Origin: Liolophura sinensis
Taxonomy: Eukaryota; Mollusca; Polyplacophora; Chitonida; Chitonidae
Direction of reading: 5' to 3'
Length of the DNA stretch: 64,000 bases
NCBI RefSeq assembly: GCF_032854445.1
Contig: NC_088306.1
Location: forward strand, 16,091,764-16,155,763
Shown: one piece after another, positions 1 to 11,069 of the stretch
Layout: each line of letters starts with the position of its first letter
How positions within the stretch are numbered: position 1 is the first letter of the stretch
Made by a program: the position numbers and the translations under genes
The notes under the pieces: model-generated
What the model saw: the letters and a program-made list of their open reading frames with translations, nothing else
Databases searched by the model: none
What the model was told of the DNA's origin: nothing

Positions 1-77
1 CATTACTATAATTTTCCTTTCTTCAAACGAAAAAAATGAAAAATCAAAACTGGGTTCCAAAAGAAGTAACTCTTTCC

Positions 78-446
78 TGTCAACTTCACATCTTTCTCTC
101 TGATATCCCGTGACGTACGCCTTTCCTGGTGACTTCACATCTTTCTCTCCGATATCCTGTGACCTACCTCTTTCTCAGTGACTTCACATCTCTCTCTGAT
201 ATCCTGTGACCTACGCCTTTCCTGGTGACTTCACATCTCTCTCTGATATCCTGTGACCTACCTCTTTCTTAGTGACTTCACATCTCTCTCTGATATCCTG
301 TGACCTACCTCTTTCTTAGTGACTTCACATCTCTCTCTGATATCCTGTGACCTAAGCCTTTCCTGATGACTTCACATCTCTCTCTGATATCCTGTGACCT
401 ACCTCTTTCTTAGTGACTTTACATCTATCTCTGATATCCTGTGATA
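78..446. repeat. 46-bp minisatellite, about 8 copies
   Basis: The core GATATCCTGTGACCTAC recurs at 46-bp spacing, alternating with two versions of a CTTTCC(T/C)GGTGAC / CTTTCTTAGTGAC linker. No coding content is seen. Confidence 0.9.
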
Positions 447-727
447 ACCGTATTCTGGAGTGATGGGTCTTCTTTTTACTTGTGTTCTTCTTGTCGGTGA
501 CTTCCACAGATATCTTGATACAACTGGACACAAAGGCAAATAATACTACAATAACACACTGAATAACACTAACACACATTTTTATACCTCATGGTGATTC
601 TTGGTTTCCATTGGTCAATACACAGTGACATGATACTCCGCAAAACATGATGTACAACAATTATGCACACAAGCAAAGAAACGTCACACAAAATAATAAT
701 TATACCTTATGTTCGCCAGCCAATAGC

Positions 728-1262
728 CAACAATGTTGTACTAACATCCAACAATCGTGCATTATTCTAAAGCAGTTACCTCCCTTTGTGTGCCTCTATG
801 ACGTGTGCTTGTTTGTATTTTAAACAAATGGTTGATGGCTACCTCTGTTATTGATGTACAAACAACGTTGTACTAACATCCAACAATCATGTGCATTATT
901 CTACTGCAGTTACCTCCCTTTGTGTGCCTCTATGACGTGTGCTTGTTTGTATTTTAAACAAATGGTTGATGGCTACCTCTGTTATTGATGTACAAACAAC
1001 GTTGTACTAACATCCAACAATCATGTGCATTATTCTACTGAAGTTACCTCCCTTTGTGTGCCTCTATGACGTGTGCTTGTTTGTATTTTAAACAAATGGT
1101 TGATGGCTACCTCTGTTATTGATGTACAAACAACGTTGTACTAACATCCAACAATCATGTGCATTATTCTACTGAAGTTACCTCCCTTTGTGTGCCTCTA
1201 TGACGTCTGCTTGTTTGTATTTTAAAGTAAACAAATTGATGATGGCTATCTCTGTTATTGAT
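728..1262. repeat. 134-bp tandem repeat, about 4 copies
   Basis: The GTTACCTCCCTTTGTG landmark is found at 775, 909, 1043 and 1177, exactly 134 bp apart. The copies are nearly identical, suggesting recent expansion. Confidence 0.92.
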
Positions 1263-1317
1263 GTACAAATTCAGTGATTTACAGCACCAAATGAGCAATG
1301 TACCCTGTTTTGGGTGT

Positions 1318-1463
1318 ACAATAAAACATACAGTGCATGTTGGGGATGGGATATCAGGAATTGTCAGCTCTCAACAAGTGATATTCAACTCATTCTTCAC
1401 ACTTGTTGAATATCACCTTTCTCAAGCTAACAGTTCCTGATATCCCATGCACTTTATGTTTAA
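1318..1463. repeat. Imperfect palindrome of about 146 bp
   Basis: Left-arm pieces AGTGCATG, GGGATATCAGGAA and GTGATATTCAAC are mirrored in the right arm as GTTGAATATCAC, TTCCTGATATCCC and CATGCACT. The loop is only about a dozen bases. It could be a degenerate fold-back MITE. Confidence 0.7.
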
Positions 1464-1760
1464 CAACACAGTCACACTAAACTGAAATTATTTTATGACT
1501 TAGATTTAACATCATCTTTACCTTTATTAAATTTGGCAAACAGACTCAAGATTCAATTTTTGTGAAAAAAACATTAAGTCAACAACAAAACACACTGAGT
1601 GTACCAAGCTTTTATCCTATATGTGTTAGACTGGTTTAATGAACTTGTCACAGCATCAAACAGGATTCACCTCAGTTTTTGTTTTACTCCAAACTTTCTT
1701 TACACTTCCCCAAAATTTTGGCCCAATTCACTGCCCCTACCGTATCAAGGAGCACGCCTA

Positions 1761-2034
1761 ATGATTTATTTATTTATTTATTTGATTGGTGTTTTACGCC
1801 GTACTCAAGAATATTTCACTTATACGAGGGCGGCCAGAATTATGGTGGGAGGAAACCAGGCAGAGCCCAGGGGAAACCCACGACCATCCGCAGGTTGCTG
1901 GCAGACCTTCCCACTTACGGCTGGAGAGGAAGCCAGCATGAGCTGGACTTGAACTCACAGCGACCACATTGGTGAGAGGCTTCTGGGTCATTACGCTGCG
2001 CTAGCGCGCTAACCGACTGAGCCACGGAGGCCCC
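1761..2034 (-). mobile_element. SINE-A, full length, with target duplication
   Basis: tRNA-derived SINE on the minus strand: the head (complement of CCACGGAGGCCCC) is at the right, with A-box-like GGCTCAGTCGGTTAG and B-box-like GAGTTCAAGTCC. The body contains the MESC-like GGCGGCCAGCATTATGG region, and the tail is (TTTA)n at the left. A 9-bp repeat GCCTAATGA flanks it (1756-1764 and 2037-2045). Confidence 0.9.
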
Positions 2035-2160
2035 ATGCCTAATGAAACAGCCACTTTACACCGACAATTGACATGTATATACACTGATTGCTACTTGTGT
2101 CATAAACATGCAGTACTCTTCTTATTTATTTGTTTGCCTTTCTAATAAATTTATCTTTTT

Positions 2161-2392
2161 GATCCAGGAGCCTCTCACCAATGCGGTCGCTGTGAGTTCA
2201 AGTCCAGCTCATGCTGGCTTCCTCTCCGGTTGTAAGTGTGAAGGTCTGTCAGCAACCTGCGGATGGTCGTGAGTTTCCCCCGGGCTCTGTCCGGTTTCCA
2301 CCCACCATAATGCTGGCCGCCGTCATATAACTGAAATATTCTTGAGTACGGCGTAAAACACCAATCAAATCAATAAATAAATTTATCTTTTT
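2161..2392 (+). mobile_element. SINE-A, 5'-truncated
   Basis: It begins within the tRNA-like head just before the B-box region and runs to the CACCAATCAAATCAATAAAT tail. It lies about 130 bp from an oppositely oriented copy, so the two can pair. Confidence 0.88.
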
Positions 2393-3009
2393 TGTCAAGA
2401 AGTACTATATTTTTTCTAGTCCTAAATTAACCACAGGGCATTTATTCACCAAAATGACTACATTTCCACATGTCCCTTTATACAGTGCCATGTGGTCTTG
2501 ACATATAGGGGGTGACTTTACATATTCACTGTTGCATTCAAGTTGTATACATTAATACAGTTTACAAAATGGCTCCTTCAAGTCTAACAGTACTCACTCA
2601 GAGCAGATGTCTACAATTAGAGTGCTCTCCCCTTGTTTAGACAGGCCTGGAATGGGACTGGTTTGTATCCGGGCCTTACCATTGTCATCTTTCACTGTCA
2701 CTGTCAACAGCAACATAATTATACAGATACATGATCCAAAGTGGAAAAAAACATTAAAATACTTTGTGTCATTTTACATTTGTGGAAAGTATACTGTATT
2801 TATCATTAACACAATGAAATACATAAATTACTCGTAAAACAAAAACACTAAAAGCCTCTTATTTGAAAATTTGAAAATGGAGGGCCTGTACATGTAATTA
2901 GAGACGATTGTGGAATATATTTTACATTAAAATGTTTATTTTCCTGGTGTTGAAATGTTTGCATAAAATATATATGAGTCTGGTACTTTACCATTGAGAG
3001 GTTCATACT

Positions 3010-4858
3010 CCACATCTTCTGCAGCTGCCTCAGCCCCAGACATAGAGCCTGTCACATTTATAACATCCCTGAAAATACACAAACAGCTGTCTCAGCCCCA
3101 GAAAAAGAGCCCGTCACAAATAGCTGCCTCAGCCCCAGAAATAGAGCTCTTCACATTGATAACAACCCTGAAAATACACAAATAGCTGCCTCAGCCCCTA
3201 ACATAGAGCCTGTCACAGTTATAACATCCCTGAAAATACACACATAGCTGCCTCAGCCCCAGACATAGAGCCCGTCACATTTATAACATCCCTGAAAATA
3301 CACAAATAGCTGCCTCAGCCCCTGATATAGAGCCTGTAACATTTATAACAACGCTGAAAATACACACATAGCTGCCTCAGCCCCAGACATAGAGCCTGTC
3401 ACATTTATAACATCCCTGAAAATACACAAACAGCTGCCTCAGCCCCAGAAAAAGAGCCCGTCACAAATAGCTGCCTCAGCCCCAGAAATAGAGCTCTTCA
3501 CATTGATAACAACCCTGAAAATACACAAATAGCTGCCTCAGCCCCAGACATAGAGCCTGTCACAGTTATAACATCCCTGAAAATACACACATAGCTGCCT
3601 CAGCCCCAGACATAGAGCCAGTCACATTTATAACATCCCTGAAAATACACAAATAGCTGCCTCAGCCCCTGACATAGAGCCTGTAACATTTATAACATCG
3701 CTGAAAATACACACATAGCTGCCTCAGCCCCAGACATAGAGCCTGTCACATTTATAACATCCCTGAAAATACACAAATAGCTGCCTCAGCCCCAGACATA
3801 CAGCCTGTCACATTTATAACAACCCTGAAAATACACAAATAGCTGCCTCAGTCCCAGACACAGAGCCTGTCACATTTATAACATCCCTGAAAATATACAA
3901 ATAGCTGCCTCAGCCCCAGGCATACAGCCTGTCACATTTATAACAACCCTGAAAATACACAAATAGCTGCCCCAGCCCCTGACATAGAGCCTGTAACATT
4001 TATAACATCCCTGAAAATACACACATAGCTGCCTCAGCCCCAGACATAGAGCCTGTCACATTTATAATATCCCTGAAAATACACAAATAGCTGCCTCAGC
4101 CCCAGACATAGAGCCTGTCACATTTATAACATCCCTGAAAATACACACATAGCTGCCTCAGCCCCAGACATAGAGCCTGTCACATTTATAACAACCCTGA
4201 AAATACACAAATATCTGCCTCAGCCCCAGACATAGAGCCTGTCACATTTATAACAACCCTGAAAATACACAAATAGCTGCCTCAGCCCCAGACATACAGC
4301 CTGTCACATTTATAACAACCCTGAAAATACACAAATAGCTGCCTCAGTCCCAGACACAGAGCCTGTCACATTTATAACATCCCTGAAAATATACAAATAG
4401 CTGCCTCAGCCCCAGGCATACAGCCTGTCACATTTATAACAACCCTGAAAATACACAAATAGCTGCCCCAGCCCCTGACATAGAGCCTGTAACATTTATA
4501 ACATCCCTGAAAATACACACATAGCTGCCTCAGCCCCAGACATAGAGCCTGTCACATTTATAATATCCCTGAAAATACACAAATAGCTGCCTCAGCCCCA
4601 GACATAGAGCCTGTCACATTCATAACATCCCTGAAAATACACAAATAGCTGCCTCAGCCCCAGACATACAGCCTGTCACATTTATTACATCCCTGAAAAT
4701 AAACAAATAGCTGCTTCAGCCCCAGATATAGAGCCTGTCACATTTATAACAACCCTGAAAATACACAAATGGCTGCATCAGTCCCAGACATAGAGCCTGT
4801 CACATTTATAAATAGCTGCCTCAGCCCAAGACATAGAGCCCGTCACATTTATAACATC
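3010..4858. repeat. 62-bp minisatellite, about 30 copies, with higher-order structure
   Basis: The unit includes GCTGCCTCAGCCCCAGACAT and CTGTCACATTTATAACATCC. Some copies are shortened to 37 bp. A 496-bp block (8 units) with a distinctive TCCCAGACACAGAG variant is duplicated at 3841 and 4337; a 347-bp block is repeated at 3085 and 3432. Confidence 0.93.
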
Positions 4859-5902
4859 ACTGAACAAAAACAAATAACATAAGAAAAATGAAAAAAGGTA
4901 ATTTCACTCTCTGCTCTCTTGGCTTTTAAGGTTTCCTTTAACACTATTTCAATCAACAACTTTCTAGTGTTCGATCTTTAAAAGAATACAATACCACGGT
5001 AAAGTGGACTGATATGGCTAACCTTCTAAGTTGGTATTTTCTCAGTTTAAAACCATTTGTATTTCAATATTTTAAAATGTTGGTCAATTAAATAAAAGCC
5101 TGTGGCCTATTTCAACAATTCCTGAGACGGCTCTACTTTTTCCGAACCGCGAGTATAATGTTGAATTAACACATCGATCTATAATTAAATTTTATTAACC
5201 AAAATTTGACCAGTGTTTATATATACACTGGTGTGCAGATATATCGTAATGACGGAAACCTCTTAAATTAAGAGCACGACGTTAAACCCCAAGCACTGAC
5301 TCACTCACTTTTAAATTAAGGCCGAGTGCTTGTCAGTTGTCTTGTTGTTGTTGTTGTATTAGTTGACAACACCCCGACATTACAATTAACGGATTCAGTC
5401 AAGCTTTTATGAAAACAGTGTGTAACCCTTGTCTTAACTAGAACAGACAGGATCAGACTAACCTCAACAAACAAGCCTTGCAGATTGTCAGGTAAAAAAA
5501 TCCACACAAACTAACACATACAAAAACAACACAAGACCACAAATTAATTTCCTCGTCTGTTGAGCTAAAAGTGGGATAGCCCCTTCATAAACCGGATTAC
5601 CTCCCCTTTGCAGTTGAGTTACAAAAGTTACACCTCACCATGTACAATGTAGGCCTACTTCCAATCCAGCACGAGGTGAGGGGTCTACCTGTAGGCTAAG
5701 CTTCACGTGTTCGAGATGAGCTGGGGAACTTCAACTTGACTAAACTACAAATAACGTCCATTTTCATCAATGTTGGATATTTACATTCCTTAGGAAATGA
5801 CGAAAATAGGCCCCAACTATACACACAGCTGGGTGGAGTTTATTGCCAGTCCTATCGTAACGATGGTTGCAGCATCCATAAGCTGATGTAGTTTTGCATA
5901 TT

Positions 5903-5903
<1 letters not shown>
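4859..5903. other. Gene-free stretch with one SINE-B tail scrap
   Basis: A GACGTTAAACCCCAAGCACT tail followed by CACTCACT lies at about 5278-5310. The rest shows no convincing ORF, repeat or RNA gene. Confidence 0.5.
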
Positions 5904-5933
<30 letters not shown>

Positions 5934-6185
5934 TATGATTAGTGTTTTACGCCTTACTCAAAAATATTTCATTTGTTGGAAGGCGACCATCATTAGGCCT
6001 ATGGTAGGAGGACACCGGGCGGAGCCCGGATGATACCCACGACCATTAGCAGGTTGTTGCAGGCCCTTCCCCTGGAAAAGAAGCCAGCATGAGCTGGACT
6101 TGAAGTCATAGCGACCGCGTTGGCAGGAGGCTTCTGGATCATTGTGCCGTGCTGGCGTGCTAAACCTCTCGGCCACGGAGGCCCC
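5904..6185 (-). mobile_element. SINE-A, near full length
   Basis: The (TTTA)n tail is at the left, then GTGTTTTACGCCTTACTC and the GGCCACGGAGGCCCC complement at the right end. It is more diverged than the 1761 copy. Confidence 0.87.
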
Positions 6186-6734
6186 AAGTTTAAATTTTAA
6201 ACTAGTTTGTCTTTCCACTGACGCTTACGTTTTGTTACGTGTGAGATACAGGAGTGTATTCCAACTGATACGTCAAGCAAATTTTACAGGTTTTTGATCT
6301 TAGGATATCCTTTTATGGTGTATAAGGAGGCACTGTCCGGGAAGAGTTTTTAATACAAAGCAAGCTGATAAACATTTCGGCTTGATTCCTGACTGCTGGT
6401 TTGTGTGCGGATATATTTGAGCGAACAATTCCCACGCTGTTATATAAACTTGCATGGTCATTATATATCTGTGGATTTTTTTTATAAAAATAATTTTACC
6501 TTGGGAACCATCATTTCTGATTACATATTGCTTGGGACAATTTCACGCAATTCGTAGTTCATATTTCTCGCGAAATTTTTCGTAATACGCGTTGTGTAGG
6601 TTTTAATGCCATAAGGCAACGTAATTTACGAGAAAAACTACGAAAAATACACGTACGTGTATACGAACTGCATATTTGTATGCGATTCTCAGAAACTCAG
6701 TCAGTGAGGTGGCTTGTTCGAATCCAGCTCTCGC

Positions 6735-6875
6735 TGATAAGTCAGAAGTTTTGTCCGGTACAAGATGAACGTAAGTGGCTTTATTCGGGGCTTACCGGCA
6801 TGAACGCCCAGTCTGTCATATAACTGAAAACTCTTAAGCATACTACCTTGAACGCCAATGAAATAAACAAGTAAA
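6735..6875 (+). mobile_element. Diverged SINE related to SINE-A
   Basis: A B-box-like GTTCGAATCCAGCTC is followed by a body ending GTCATATAACTGAAAACTCTTAAG and CGCCAATGAAATAAAC, a decayed version of the SINE-A 3' end. The middle is not alignable by eye. Confidence 0.45.
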
Positions 6876-7149
6876 TATTTTCCACGCACGGGAATTCCAG
6901 GACAGTTACACTGTTACGTCATTCAATGTGTTTGTTTTGTTTTGTTTTTTTGTTTTGTTTGTTTTTTTTTTTAATATATATACTTAACTTTTATTTGACG
7001 CCATACTCAATAATTTTTCACTGATAAGATTTTAAAAATGTGTACGCTTTACTGGTCATTTCTCGGGTAAACCAGTGAGGTTAATTTTAGAAACCCATAC
7101 TGACGAATACTCCTATCCAAACGCGGATCGGGTCATAGCAAAGATTTAG

Positions 7150-7670
7150 TTCCAAAATATTTCTTGTAGCTGTGTTGCTTGATGCTCAGCATGCACTGAG
7201 ACGTCAGAGCAAGGAAGCAGGGCTGGTTGACTTGATGTCAGAATAATGTACCTGGGTGGGGTGTCACGTCTGGTGTCTTTGGCATGATACTTTAGTGGCA
7301 GCAGCACTTTGGATTATGAACTCTTCCTGGCACAAGAAGACACAATATGTACACTGAAAAATATAATCTGTTAAATTTAACAGAAAGTCTGTTGTCTGAG
7401 TGATGCTAGAATGTATTCTGCTATTACAGCAGATTATTCTGTTAAATATAACACACATATTCTATCAAATCAACACAAAGACCCTATTAGACTAATAGGA
7501 TATTATGTTGAATTGGACACAATAATGTGTAATAACAACGGAATACGTTCTAGCATCACTCAGACAACAAATTTTCTGTTATATTTCACAGATTAACCTT
7601 TTTCAATGCAGGCACACAAGAGTCATGACCCCGTTGTCGTCATATGACTTGCAAATTGTGAAATACGATG
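7150..7670 (+). mobile_element. SINE-C copy split by a MITE
   Basis: 7150-7352 matches the body of the SINE-C at 12611-12965 (GAGCAAGGAAGCAGG, GGCATGATACTTTAGTGGCAG). The 3' end, CGTCGTCATATGACTTGC onward, resumes at about 7610. The MITE 7352-7604 occupies the gap. Confidence 0.65.
7352..7604. mobile_element. MITE M1, copy 1 (about 250 bp, long terminal inverted repeats)
   Basis: Terminal arms of about 65 bp face each other: TGAAAAAT...GTCTGAGTGATGCTAGAA at the left and its complement TTCTAGCATCACTCAGAC...TTTTTCA at the right. No ORF. A second copy lies at 11690-11985 in the opposite orientation. Confidence 0.8.
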
Positions 7671-8253
7671 GCAAAACCAGAACATACATAGATGTACATG
7701 CATACAGTCGAAGATTCTTACGGACTTGCTGGCATGGTTTTTGAGCACTTTCAAGCCGTTCAATTAACACGTTCCAGTGGGGATTCCATTTAATAGAAGC
7801 ATACCTCAGGATACTCCCAACTACCACGATATACAGCGATATAATGATAATTAATATACATGTAAAACTCATCTTCATTTATTCCAGGTAGCAATGCCCG
7901 ACATCATGTGTCTTGATTTACTGCTATAGCCATATTAACTCTTCAAAGCCCTGAATATCCTTCATAAATGTGCATGATTCATGGTCCAGTCAGATTCCAC
8001 CTTAGTTACTGACACTGACAGGAGTTCAAAACACCATGTGGAATATGGCTATACTGGAAAGTAAACTGTGTATGGAATAAATTTCACACTAGACATTAGA
8101 GTATGATAAAACCAATCACATTTTGCTTCAGGAAACCCAGCATTCTAAACGCCCTCATCTCCACTTTGCTCACATGATCAGAGAAATTTCGTTTGTGGGA
8201 GAATTGTACTCTCAAACGTCATTTACACAAACTAGCCTGCTGGAGTGTAGACG

Positions 8254-8912
8254 GTATTATAATCTGTTTCATTTAGCCAGTCGCCTATATTCAGCCACCT
8301 GTAAAATCAGTCAACCTCGCTATCAAAATTGCCTTTCCTTAGTAACACGGCAAGCTATACACATTGATATGCTGCACGTTTATATTACTGGTATTGCAAG
8401 AAAAATGCAGTTCGAATACTTTTTCTAATTCATAATGGTGAACACCATAAACCTGACTCTGGTGGTGGGTTTCCCCCGGGCTCTGCCCGGTTTCCACCCA
8501 CCATAATGCTGGCCGCCGCTGTATAAGTGAAATATTCTTGAGTACGGCGTAAAACACCAATCAAATAAATCAATAAATAAGCTCCATCACCCAAGAACTC
8601 CTTGCCTCATTATTCAAGAACAAGTTCTATGCTGCATAGACAATGGGCGTGAAGAGTAACTGTCACCCGAGGCAAATGAGTTTTTTGTCGTCGAAATGGA
8701 GCTTATGTAGTTTAACGTTATGAATTACAACATTATGAATTATAAAACGTTTTCTAACTTCGTTTTCTGTGCAAGAACATGAACATTTCCATGTGTAGAG
8801 CTTGTGTTGTTACGTGTCACTGACTAAAGGCAATTTTGGTAGCTAACATGACTTAGTTTACAGACAGCTGAACATAGGCGAATGGCCCGAAGAAAAATAC
8901 TATAGTAATCCA
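8254..8912. mobile_element. Fold-back element FB1, copy 1, with SINE-A inside
   Basis: The left arm (8254-8450, continued 8581-8640) and right arm (8650-8912) are inverted copies with landmarks AGTCGCCTATATTCAGCC and TTTCTAATTCATAATG, mirrored by ATTATGAATTATAAAACG and CAGCTGAACATAGGCGAA. The same element occurs at 14724-15602. No transposase. Confidence 0.7.
8451..8580 (+). mobile_element. SINE-A, 3' half, inserted into FB1
   Basis: It starts at GGTGGTGGGTTTCCCCCGGG and ends CACCAATCAAATAAATCAAT. The flanking FB1 sequence continues on both sides when compared with FB1 copy 2, so the SINE arrived later. Confidence 0.87.
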
Positions 8913-10476
8913 TCAGTCTTTTCAAGGGCATGTGAACAAAGAGACACTTTATACATGTTCAATTAAAGGCCCTCATTAAGAGAGTACAGATTTAGAAATG
9001 GTCAGTTCATCTGCTATACTCGAGGTATAAAACGATTTCATTTGATCATTTTCATAAAGTAAAAACAATGTAGCCGTACCAGAATGAAGTCCTAATTAGG
9101 TCGGAACTATGAAGAAAAAAGATTTGACCTGAGAAGTGTCATGCGAAATGGGTCATATCGTAGAATATGATCTTTAAAGGCAGTCTGATCCTCATGGTAA
9201 AGTCCATTTCGACGCCCTCGGCAAATTCCATGCATTGACTGAAGGGGGACGATGCGAGTAGGGAGGGTGTTATAAGAACGAGGCAGGTTGGTGTTTGTCT
9301 TCTGAACGATCTGTCCAGCTATCTTGGGCCCGTTCGTCAAAGCGTACGTATCTTTACAAGGCGCGCAACTGTAACTAGGTCCTACATATGTGTTGCCATG
9401 ACAGCCACGCTTGCGCAGATTTGTGCACGCTTCCTGCAACGTGCCCCTGATGATCCCCTCAGTTGACCACAACAGATTAGACTAATCCCGCTTGTTTACT
9501 CTCCACAACAGAAAGCGCAACCTGCCAGTCAAACAGAAATTCACGTTTCATTTTAAAGAAATTAAACCATATTACAATAACATATTTGAATCCATATGTA
9601 AGTCCTTCAACACCCTCACATTCGAGGCAACACTGAAATATTCTGAATATGTATTTTGAACAAAGATTAAAAAGAACAATAATCAGAGTGTTGTTGAATC
9701 AGTGATCCCTTAATACCACAATGTAGGTGTGATATATACAGCTCATGCCGTTAAACATATTAAATGTTTTTCTTTTTTTTTTTTTTTTTCTTCTTCTTAT
9801 TGCCTTGTACGTGTATATGTTTGGGTGTATTGTTTAGTCTGGTTAGGGAGCCTTTTACACTCTATGGACGTTTGTAATACATATTGTTATCAACTTAGTA
9901 ATTTCACGCAGACACCACGCCCCCTCCCTCCGCCACACACACACATGAGGAGTTTCAAAATTAAAAATAGATAAATAAACAAACAACTATTTGACTAAGC
10001 CTTTGTTCCCAATCACAACAAATCTTTCGATGGTTACGCCCCGAAATGGTTTTTAACCCATCGGGATACGTTATTATATCACGCCTGTCCCACTGCGTGT
10101 CAATCATCCACTTACACAGCTATGGAGAGTAGAAAGTGCAATCAGATTGACGCGTTGTTGCTGGATGCCCTAATGAAACACTAACTATTGCTATTTTCTC
10201 GGACCTGTATTCGGAACCAGTTTCATTTCTTGCATGCCCAAAAATGGACAGAACTGCACAAATGACGATGTTTAGGAAAATGGTGTCTGCCATTCAGAGT
10301 CGGTGATTTCTGTAACCTCAGGTCTTGAGCACTTGAGCGTGCATTATCAAAGGTGTTAATGAAACAGTGTAGCTCTGCATTGATTTGGACTTTAACGTCC
10401 ACACACAGCCATACACTGACAGATTATAGGATTACAGAGGTCATTTTGATTGGATTTGACGAATTTCCACAAAAAA
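8913..10476. other. Intergenic stretch upstream of gene A
   Basis: It contains a T-rich run (9772-9795) and an isolated minus-strand ORF of 121 codons (9107-9472) that I do not recognise. No clear promoter motif is seen. The sequence just before gene A's ATG resembles the leaders of B and D only weakly. Confidence 0.4.
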
Positions 10477-11021
10477 ATGTCAAAAACGTCGACATCAAAG
10501 AGTACAGACGATAACAGCCTTAGTCCCACGGGTGGAGAGAGGACAGATGCGAAAGAGCGGCGCCCTGTTGCCCTTTCACCCGACACTGGGTCGGCCTGGA
10601 TTGTGGCTTTTGGTAAATGTTTTTTTTTATATTAATTTTGATTGAAGTTTATTTATTACAGTTATTTAAAATGTAATAGCTTCTGCGTGGTACTATATTA
10701 AAATCATAAGTTTCCAATAATGACCCGTTCTCCTACTTTTCACAGTTAACTTTGTCTTAATTTTCTATATCATTTTGGCCACATATTTCAGGTATCAGGT
10801 ATTTCTTTTCATATTTCTTGAAAATAACACGAAGTGTATATATATATATATATATATATATACATGAGAATTAGGGAAAGATCCCCTGGTGAGGAGAATT
10901 TACATAGGAAAACAAATAATAATAATCTACATTCTGTTATATTCCAACTGCAGTTTCAAACTTCGTGTTATTTTCAAGAAATATGAAAAGAAAGACGCGC
11001 ACGTTCATGCAGTAGATATGA

Positions 11022-11069
<48 letters not shown>

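Noticed and set aside
1599-1991. Overlapping ORFs of 65-117 codons
   Set aside because: They read through a SINE-A. The same peptides (for example SSHHNAGRRRISEIFLS) recur at every SINE copy in the window.
8123-8428. 101-codon ORF
   Set aside because: It spans the arm of fold-back element FB1; the matching arm and second copy do not preserve it.
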